Shown: piece by piece, positions 1-5,080 of the stretch
Layout of the letters: each line of letters begins with the position of its first letter
Position numbering within the stretch: position 1 is the stretch's first letter
Source: Chitinophagaceae bacterium UBA5175
Lineage (GTDB): Bacteria; Bacteroidota; Bacteroidia; Chitinophagales; Chitinophagaceae
Length of the DNA: 5,949 nt
NCBI GenBank assembly: GCA_002413325.1
Contig: DHWT01000249.1
Location: forward strand, 11,791-17,739
Direction: 5' to 3'
Notes under the pieces: model-generated
Told to the model about the DNA's origin: nothing
Seen by the model: the letters and a program-made list of their open reading frames with translations, nothing else
Databases searched by the model: none
Translations under genes and position numbers: made by a program

Positions 1-650
1 TCATCCCCGTAATCAAAAAGGTCGTCCTTTATCTGGAAGGCGACTCCTACGGCTTCTCCGAAGCGGCTTAGCTTATCTGCGACGGTTTCGTCCCCACTGG
101 TGGAAAATGCCCCTGCCGCGCAGGAGGAAGCGAGCAGGGAAGCGGTCTTATTCCGGATAATCTCAAAATAAACAGCTTCTTCCAGGTTCAGGGTCCTGGC
201 TTTTTCAATCTGCAGGAGTTCCCCCTCGCTCATTTTCCGGACAGCGCCGGAAAGCAGTTGTAAAATTTTGAAATCGTTATGATCCAGCGATAGTAGTAAA
301 CCCTTGGCCAGGAGGTAGTCGCCCACCAGAACGGATATCTTGTTTTTCCATAACGCATAGGTGGAAAAAAACCCCCTTCTTTCCAGTGATTCATCCACTA
401 CATCATCGTGCACCAGGGTGGCCGTATGCAGGAGTTCCACCAGAGAAGCTGCCCTGTAAGTACTTTCATTTACCGGCCCGCATAACCGGGCCGACAGAAA
501 TACAAACATGGGCCTGAGCTGTTTCCCTTTGCGGTTTACAATGAAACGCATGATCCGGTCCAGCAGGGGTGTCTGGGATTTGACCGCTTCCCGGAATTTT
601 TTTTCAAAAACAATCAATTCTTCCCGTAGTAATGATTGGGCTAATTGCAT
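1..650 (-). CDS. ispB: Long-chain polyprenyl diphosphate synthase (partial, C-terminus off the left edge)
   Basis: Class I trans-prenyltransferase that adds isopentenyl diphosphate units to an allylic primer in the cytoplasm; in this phylum the product normally supplies the menaquinone side chain. The 216 complete codons read from ATG at 650 contain a GKQLRP motif (residues 42-47), the first aspartate-rich motif DDVVD (82-86) followed by ERRG, a GDYLLAKG segment (110-117), EGE (142-144), a conserved Lys-Thr pair (168-169) and the second aspartate-rich motif DDLFD (209-213) within FQIKDDLFDY. Small residues just before the first motif (Ala77, Thr78) fit a long-chain enzyme, because short-chain synthases usually have bulky residues there. 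Family members are about 320 residues, so roughly 100 are missing beyond the edge. The start is supported by a promoter-like sequence only 11 bases upstream. The gene is divergent from its neighbour. Exact chain length, and so the symbol, is inferred. Confidence 0.93.
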   Translation of the reverse strand, partial: MQLAQSLLREELIVFEKKFREAVKSQTPLLDRIMRFIVNRKGKQLRPMFVFLSARLCGPVNESTYRAASLVELLHTATLVHDDVVDESLERRGFFSTYALWKNKISVLVGDYLLAKGLLLSLDHNDFKILQLLSGAVRKMSEGELLQIEKARTLNLEEAVYFEIIRNKTASLLASSCAAGAFSTSGDETVADKLSRFGEAVGVAFQIKDDLFDYGD

Positions 651-660
651 AAAATGACCG

Positions 661-694
661 CCAATTTACTACTTTATACTACGGGGATTATAAA
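661..694 (-). promoter_or_regulatory. Possible Bacteroidota-type promoter for the prenyl synthase gene
   Basis: Read on the minus strand, TAAATTGG (668-661) differs from the TAnnTTTG consensus at one position, and TTTA (694-691) lies 22 bases upstream as a weak -33 candidate. The -7 element ends 10 bases before the ATG, so the transcript would have only a few leader bases. No Shine-Dalgarno sequence is present, which is normal for the phylum. The -33 match is poor and the call is tentative. Confidence 0.35.
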
Positions 695-769
695 TACCGG
701 TCTGTATCGGGATGAATTGGCAATATTCTCCACAAATCTGTGGTTTCCAGTTTCTTTAGGCATAAAAAA

Positions 770-800
770 TTTGCAATTTAAGGGTTAACTTATATTTTTG
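770..800 (+). promoter_or_regulatory. Bacteroidota sigma-A promoter for the OmpA-family gene
   Basis: TTTG at 770-773 and TATTTTTG at 793-800 match the -33 (TTTG) and -7 (TAnnTTTG) elements perfectly, with a 19-base spacer, within the normal range. Transcription would begin near 805, giving an untranslated leader of about 45 bases before ATG 852. This also rules out the in-frame TTG at 798 as a start, because it lies inside the -7 element. Confidence 0.78.
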
Positions 801-851
801 CTAAAGTGTATAGTTGTATTTAATCACGTCATTCACACAAACTTCAGTCTT

Positions 852-2534
852 ATGATAAGGAAAAAGTACGTCGTACTAGCCGTTTTCTTGTTGGCCTTAC
901 TTTCACAGGGTTTCGCACAGGACAATACTTCAGAAAGCGCCAGCAGTTACGATATACGTGATTCCTCTCTCATTCCTGCGAAGAGAATTCCCCAACACAA
1001 TGAATTTTTAAATAATGCATATCCTTTCCCTGCCAGACCCCGTGATGAATGGGAAATTGGCTTAAAGGGGGGTATGTCAACCGTTTCCGGAGCCGTAAGA
1101 GCCTGGCTGCCTACTTTTGGAGTTGGACTTCACGTAAGGAAATCATTGGGTTATGTCTTTTCCATTCGGGCAGAGTATGATTATCTGAGTGCCAAAGGAT
1201 TAAATTGGCAGCCTTCTTTCACAGGGTACTCAGCAAACCCGGTGATCAGTCAATATTATAATGCCAACATCAGAGAGCCCGTATTTTACAATTACAAAAC
1301 AACCATACAGGAGCTTTCCATACAAGGAGTTGCCAATCTTAATAATATCCGTTTTCACAAAGCAAAATCATCCGTACTGTTCTATATTTTTGGCGGGGTA
1401 GGTGTTGCAACTTATGCCACAAAGTATAATTTAATCGGCGCCAACGGGCAACCCTACGATTATTCCGGAATCATCAGCCAATTCGGAATCAGTGGGTTCA
1501 CGTATGACAACCGAAAAGCCATTAAAAGCGCCCTGAAGAACATGATGGACGGTTCTTTTGAAACCATTGCCCAAAGGGATCCTTCGCAGCCAAAACTCGA
1601 TGGTGTCCCCATTATACCGGTATTTGTGGTTGGTCCGGGTATGGAAATAAAACTCAGCGACCGGTTCAATATTGGCATAGAAGATAAAATTTCCCTTACC
1701 AAGTCTAAGCTGATCGACGGCCAGGAATGGCAGGAAACCGGTTCGCCCACTGTACATGCCATGACCCACGATGATGTGTATAATTTTGTTTCAGTGGGTC
1801 TTAATTATAATCTCGGTAAGAGGGCGGTTGAGCCGCTCTGGTGGATCAACCCGCTGGATTATGCTTACAGCGAAATCAATGCCCCCCGTCATATGAAACT
1901 TCCGAAACCTGTGCTGGATGATGCAGACGGGGATGGCGTAACAGACCAGTTCGATCATGAACCAAACACACCTGCCGGTTGCCCGGTAGATACCCACGGG
2001 GTTAGCCGCGATACGGATGGTGACGGTGTTCCGGATTGCAAGGATAAAGAACTCATTACGCCAACACAATGCCAGCCGGTCGATGCAGATGGTGTAGGTA
2101 AATGTCCGGATCCGGCCTGCTGTAAGGAAATTAATGCCAGACTGGATTCCGGTGGTCTGGGGACTATGGGCAGAGCACGTTGCTTTATCGGGGATCTTCC
2201 GAGCATCGTGTTCAAAGGCAGAACCGTAACCCTCAGCAAAGACGGGAAGGCCCTCGCCTCTACCATTGCTGAAAAAATGAGAAATAACCCGGCTTGTAAA
2301 GTAGCCGTAATCGGTTATGGTGAATCCAGTAAATCAGCACAACAGCTCAGCTGGGACCGGGTGAATGAAGTGATCAAATACCTGGTTGAAAAGGAAGGGA
2401 TTAACTCAGACCGCTTCATATTCCGTTATGGTCAGACTGGCGGCGATGAAAATACCATTGATATTAAGGATGGTACAGGCGAAGAAGGACCCAATACGGT
2501 TCCTGCCCCCCATCCGAACCTGCGTAAGAGATAA
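852..2534 (+). CDS. OmpA-family outer-membrane protein: beta-barrel, calcium-type linker, C-terminal OmpA-like domain
   Basis: 560-residue protein starting at ATG 852. Residues 1-22 form a signal peptide (two basic residues, a hydrophobic core, cleavage after GFA before Gln23). Residues about 67-322 look like a beta-barrel: alternating aromatic/glycine strands from WEIGLKGG to VSVGLNYNLG, and no cysteine. Residues 356-434 resemble thrombospondin type 3 repeats with acidic loops DADGDG and DTDGDG, likely calcium binding. Residues about 449-527 fit the OmpA peptidoglycan-associated fold (IVFKG strand, LSWDRVNEVIKYLVEKEGI helix), followed by an acidic and proline-rich tail. All eight cysteines of the mature protein lie after the barrel, so disulfides in the periplasm are likely. 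The usual GHTD motif reads GYGE (488-491) while the conserved Arg503 is kept. The role is presumably structural, tying the outer membrane to the cell wall, perhaps also a pore. It appears monocistronic, with its own promoter and a strong hairpin downstream. No gene symbol can be assigned safely. Confidence 0.88.
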   Translation: MIRKKYVVLAVFLLALLSQGFAQDNTSESASSYDIRDSSLIPAKRIPQHNEFLNNAYPFPARPRDEWEIGLKGGMSTVSGAVRAWLPTFGVGLHVRKSLGYVFSIRAEYDYLSAKGLNWQPSFTGYSANPVISQYYNANIREPVFYNYKTTIQELSIQGVANLNNIRFHKAKSSVLFYIFGGVGVATYATKYNLIGANGQPYDYSGIISQFGISGFTYDNRKAIKSALKNMMDGSFETIAQRDPSQPKLDGVPIIPVFVVGPGMEIKLSDRFNIGIEDKISLTKSKLIDGQEWQETGSPTVHAMTHDDVYNFVSVGLNYNLGKRAVEPLWWINPLDYAYSEINAPRHMKLPKPVLDDADGDGVTDQFDHEPNTPAGCPVDTHGVSRDTDGDGVPDCKDKELITPTQCQPVDADGVGKCPDPACCKEINARLDSGGLGTMGRARCFIGDLPSIVFKGRTVTLSKDGKALASTIAEKMRNNPACKVAVIGYGESSKSAQQLSWDRVNEVIKYLVEKEGINSDRFIFRYGQTGGDENTIDIKDGTGEEGPNTVPAPHPNLRKR

Positions 2535-2553
2535 TACCCCGCAAGGGATTGAT

Positions 2554-2599
2554 GGATGGCCTCATCCTGTCCGCTCAGGCGGACAGGATGAGGCCATCC
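2554..2599. terminator. Perfect 21-bp inverted repeat after the OmpA-family gene; putative terminator or structured intergenic element
   Basis: Bases 2554-2574 are perfectly complementary to 2579-2599 around a TCAG loop, starting 20 bases after the stop codon. The position suits a terminator or a 3' mRNA stabiliser separating the porin gene from bamD. There is no uninterrupted T-tract: the following bases are TGTTTCAAGCATTATTTTAAC, so classical intrinsic termination is uncertain. The same 46 bases can also fold as three consecutive small hairpins, which suggests it may be a dispersed palindromic repeat rather than a plain terminator. Confidence 0.65.
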
Positions 2600-2655
2600 T
2601 GTTTCAAGCATTATTTTAACATAAATGACAGCAGGAACCGCATGAAAACGGCCTA

Positions 2656-2687
2656 TTTTCGTTTCTTACCTAAAAATTGTAATTTCG
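2656..2687 (+). promoter_or_regulatory. Probable promoter for the bamD cluster
   Basis: TAATTTCG at 2680-2687 matches TAnnTTTG at all but one fixed position, and TTTTCG at 2656-2661, 18 bases upstream, is a weaker -33 candidate in which TTTC replaces TTTG. The -7 element ends 8 bases before ATG 2696, so the transcript would be leaderless or nearly so. This supports 2696 rather than the in-frame ATG at 2642 as the bamD start. It would drive bamD, omega, coaBC and porD, for which no other clear promoter is seen between genes. Confidence 0.5.
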
Positions 2688-2695
2688 CAGGCTTC

Positions 2696-3559
2696 ATGAG
2701 ACCATTATTCCTCGCTTTTATCATATTAGCAGCTTTCAGCTCCTGCTCGATTTTCAAGAAATCCAGTGGCCCGTCCACCAATTTCAACAAAGTGCTGAAA
2801 AGTACGGATTATACTTACAAGCAGCAGATGGCTGAAAAATACTATGTGAATAAGGATTATAACCACGCCCAGCTGCTTTATGATGATCTCTACCGGGTAT
2901 TGAAGGGATCGGAACATTTTGAAGATATCTGGTACAAATATGCCTATTGCGCTTATTACCTGAAGGATTATATCAATGCGGAAAATCTGTTCAAAGGTTT
3001 TGTGGAAGCATTCCCAAACAGCCCGAAGTCAGACGAAATGGATTATATGCGGGCTTATTGCTTTTTTAAGGAGTCGCCCAAATATCAGCTGGACCAGACC
3101 AATACGACCAAGGCGATGGGTTTTATGCAGGCTTTTGTTGCCCAGCACCCCAATTCCGATAAGGTAAAAGTAGCTGATAGCATCATTGATGTATGCCGGT
3201 CCAAACTGGAACAGAAGGATTTTGAGAATGCGAAGCTTTATTATAACCTGCAGGCAACAAATACTGCCTATTTAAAAGCAGCCTCCCTTACTTTCAACAT
3301 CCTGATGAATACCTATCCGGATTCACAATTCAGTGATGAATACAAGTTGTATCTGATCAAATCGGAATACCTGTATGCCATACAGAGCATGGAAGATAAG
3401 AAAAAAGCACGCCTGGAGCAGGTTCTGACGGATTGTAATGATTTTAATGACCGGTTTCCGGAAAGTAAGCTGAAAAAACAGGTACAGGAATACCAGGAAC
3501 TCACCAATAACTCAATTAAAAAAATAGATGATAATGAGCAAACTAAGAAGGCAGGTTAG
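2696..3559 (+). CDS. bamD: Outer-membrane protein assembly factor BamD (lipoprotein)
   Basis: 287-residue lipoprotein of the BamD/YfiO family, which works with BamA on the periplasmic face of the outer membrane to fold and insert beta-barrel proteins. Residues 1-17 form a lipoprotein signal ending in FSSC, so Cys17 would be lipidated after signal peptidase II cleavage. The rest is helical with tetratricopeptide-like repeats: residues 42-70 (AEKYYVNKDYNHAQLLYDDL), 79-106 (WYKYAYCAYYLKDYINAENLF, ending AFPNSP), 115-152 and 174-213, the last ending in a TYPDS turn. The aromatic-rich helices and PNS/PDS turns are typical of the family. The C-terminus is charged and probably disordered. An in-frame ATG at 2642 would add 18 residues before the signal; I prefer 2696 because it places the signal peptide at the N-terminus and follows a -7 promoter element. 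The 3' end overlaps the omega gene. Confidence 0.9.
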   Translation: MRPLFLAFIILAAFSSCSIFKKSSGPSTNFNKVLKSTDYTYKQQMAEKYYVNKDYNHAQLLYDDLYRVLKGSEHFEDIWYKYAYCAYYLKDYINAENLFKGFVEAFPNSPKSDEMDYMRAYCFFKESPKYQLDQTNTTKAMGFMQAFVAQHPNSDKVKVADSIIDVCRSKLEQKDFENAKLYYNLQATNTAYLKAASLTFNILMNTYPDSQFSDEYKLYLIKSEYLYAIQSMEDKKKARLEQVLTDCNDFNDRFPESKLKKQVQEYQELTNNSIKKIDDNEQTKKAG

Positions 3560-3875
3560 CACACATATTTCTAATATGGCTGAAACGAAAAATCTGACTG
3601 ACCTGAAAAATAAGACCGGCAATCTGTATGAATCCATTGCCATCATTGCAAAAAGGGCCAACCAGATCAATATCACCATGAAGGAAGAACTTCACAGCAA
3701 GCTGGAAGAGTTCGCAACCCATACTGACTCCCTGGAAGAAATCCATGAGAACAAGGAGCAGATTGAAATTTCCAAGGCATATGAAAGAATGCCCAATGCG
3801 GCATTGCTCGCTACCCAGGAATTCATGGAAGACAAGATCTATTACCGTAAGAACGAAGACGATCTCTTCAGCTAG
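3534..3875 (+). CDS. rpoZ: DNA-directed RNA polymerase omega subunit, Bacteroidota type
   Basis: 113-residue cytoplasmic protein of the omega/Rpb6 family, which helps assemble and stabilise the beta-prime subunit of RNA polymerase. The core NLYESIAIIAKRANQI (residues 30-45) corresponds to the conserved omega helix (compare VLVAARRARQ in E. coli). It is followed by a charged helical region with EELHSKLEEFATHTDSLEEI (51-70) and a stretch ENKEQIEISKAYERMP typical of the Bacteroidota version; the C-terminus is acidic. ATG 3534 (MSKLRRQ) overlaps the end of bamD by 26 bases in another frame. ATG 3528 gives two more residues, and ATG 3576 (MAETKN) would remove the overlap and leave a 16-base gap. 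I favour 3534 because I recall family members beginning similarly, but the start is not certain. The gene lies 14 bases before coaBC and is very likely co-transcribed with both neighbours. Confidence 0.85.
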   Translation: MSKLRRQVSTHISNMAETKNLTDLKNKTGNLYESIAIIAKRANQINITMKEELHSKLEEFATHTDSLEEIHENKEQIEISKAYERMPNAALLATQEFMEDKIYYRKNEDDLFS

Positions 3876-3889
3876 TCCCAATTGAATTT

Positions 3890-5080
3890 ATGGCAGAAGG
3901 AAAGAAAATACTATTGGGTATCTGCGGCAGTATTGCTGCATATAAATCCATCCTTCTGACCAGGCTGCTCCTGAAAGCCGGTGCTGAGGTAAAAGTGGTG
4001 ATGACGCCGTCGGCTAAGGATTTCGTGACTCCGTTATCTATTTCTACGATTTCAAAAAACGAGGTCCTCAGCGATTTATCCCGGAACGATGTATGGAACA
4101 ACCATGTTCAGCTCGGCCGCTGGGCCGATGTGATGCTGATCGCGCCGCTCAGCTGCAATACACTCGCCAAAATGGCGAATGGAATATGTGATAATCTCTT
4201 ACTGGCCACTTATCTCTCTGCCGTTTGTCCCGTAGTGGTTGCACCGGCCATGGATGAGGACATGTGGCTTCATCCTTCTACAAAGGCCAATATCGGGAAA
4301 CTGCAGGCTTTTGGAAACCGCGTGATACCGGTTGAAAAAGGGGAGCTGGCCAGTGGGCTTTACGGGGATGGCCGGATGGCCGAACCCGAACAGATCATTT
4401 CCTTCCTGGAAATGAATTTTTTTTTTAACGGAGAATTAAAAGGTCAAAAAGCACTGGTCACAGCCGGTCCGACCCACGAACCCCTGGACCCGGTAAGGTA
4501 TATCGGGAACCATTCGACCGGTAAAATGGGCGTGGCCCTGGCCCGTGAACTGGCACAGCGGGGCGCTGAAGTGGAATTGGTGATGGGACCTTCCCAGATC
4601 GAAATCCATGATCCCCGCATCCGGGTTACCCGGGTGCATTCAGCAGGAGAAATGTATAATGCCTGCCTCGAAATATTTCCCTCTACCCGGATCGCTGTCA
4701 TGTCGGCCGCAGTGGCAGACTATACCCCGGTTTCTTTTTCTCCGGAAAAAATAAAAAAGAATTCGGAAACGTTCACCCTGGAGTTATCACGGACAAAGGA
4801 TATTCTACGTGCCCTCGGAGAGAAAAAAAAAGCCGGTCAGATTCTGGTTGGATTCGCTCTGGAGAACACCGATGAAACATCTTATGCCAGGCAAAAACTG
4901 GAGTCTAAGAACGCAGACATGATTGTGCTGAATTCGTTAAAGGACGCGGGTGCCGGATTTGGTTTTGATACCAACCAGGTGACCATTTTTGAAAAAAACG
5001 GAGCTGAAGTCCCATATCCAAAAAAAACCAAACAACAGGTGGCCCGTGATATCGTTGACCGTATTATAAAACTCCTCTGA
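3890..5080 (+). CDS. coaBC: Bifunctional phosphopantothenoylcysteine decarboxylase / phosphopantothenate-cysteine ligase
   Basis: 396-residue cytoplasmic enzyme catalysing two successive steps of coenzyme A synthesis: the CoaB half joins cysteine to 4'-phosphopantothenate using CTP (or another nucleotide), and the flavin-dependent CoaC half decarboxylates the product to 4'-phosphopantetheine. CoaC (about 1-180) shows the flavin-binding GICGSIAAYK (10-19), His72 in NNHVQLGRWAD, the PLSCNTLAKMANGICDNLL segment, PAMDEDMW (119-126) and the clamp loop ELASGLYGDGRM (152-163). CoaB (about 184-396) shows VTAGPTHEPLDPVRYIGNHS with GKMG (190-214), AAVADYTP (273-280), a KIKK lysine cluster (287-290), GFALENTDE (331-339) and GFGFDTN near residues 356-362. 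Length is normal for the fused enzyme. Two CoaC residues differ from the E. coli enzyme: Asp122 for Asn in PxMNxxMW, and Ser155 for the clamp cysteine. A run of ten T lies between the domains. The stop codon overlaps the porD start by one base. Confidence 0.96.
   Translation: MAEGKKILLGICGSIAAYKSILLTRLLLKAGAEVKVVMTPSAKDFVTPLSISTISKNEVLSDLSRNDVWNNHVQLGRWADVMLIAPLSCNTLAKMANGICDNLLLATYLSAVCPVVVAPAMDEDMWLHPSTKANIGKLQAFGNRVIPVEKGELASGLYGDGRMAEPEQIISFLEMNFFFNGELKGQKALVTAGPTHEPLDPVRYIGNHSTGKMGVALARELAQRGAEVELVMGPSQIEIHDPRIRVTRVHSAGEMYNACLEIFPSTRIAVMSAAVADYTPVSFSPEKIKKNSETFTLELSRTKDILRALGEKKKAGQILVGFALENTDETSYARQKLESKNADMIVLNSLKDAGAGFGFDTNQVTIFEKNGAEVPYPKKTKQQVARDIVDRIIKLL
4417..4426. repeat. T10 mononucleotide run at the CoaC/CoaB junction
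   Basis: Ten consecutive T encode the end of Asn-Phe-Phe-Phe (residues 176-179) in the linker between the two enzyme domains. With nine T the frame reaches TAA after six more codons or so, and with eleven T it meets TAA immediately. It is the longest homopolymer in the window; the same gene also has runs of nine A (4823-4831) and eight A (5020-5027), so A/T runs are common here. Confidence 0.7.

Larger units (their letters stand above)
651..851. other. Divergent intergenic region
   Basis: 201 bases between the two divergent start codons. It holds the rightward promoter (770-800), the weaker leftward promoter (661-694) and a short inverted repeat CCACA-AATC-TGTGG at 730-743 that could be an operator but is too short to trust. 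I see no small ORF with good coding character, tRNA or riboswitch here. Confidence 0.6.

Noticed and set aside
597..604. Eight-base A/T run in the prenyl synthase gene as a programmed frameshift site
   Set aside because: It simply encodes Glu-Lys-Lys-Phe near the N-terminus; runs of seven to nine A or T recur across the window and nothing shows a functional alternative frame.
798..851. In-frame TTG extension adding 18 residues to the OmpA-family protein
   Set aside because: The TTG lies inside a perfect -7 promoter element, and the extension would place residues before a well-formed signal peptide that begins at ATG 852.
1431..2266. Several minus-strand open frames of 92-112 codons inside the OmpA-family gene
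   Set aside because: They mirror the strongly coding plus strand, show low-complexity, non-family protein sequence, and have no promoter or neighbour logic.
2554..2599. CRISPR repeat or insertion-sequence end
   Set aside because: There is one copy only, no spacers, no transposase gene and no flanking target duplication; it is better described as an intergenic palindrome.
2386..2619. Plus-strand 77-codon frame overlapping the end of the OmpA-family gene and the hairpin
   Set aside because: It runs through the palindrome in a different frame, has no recognisable domain and no independent promoter.
2549..2695. Upstream extension of BamD from TTG 2549 or ATG 2642
   Set aside because: The longer version would translate through the intergenic hairpin, and both bury the lipoprotein signal internally; a promoter-like element sits just before ATG 2696.
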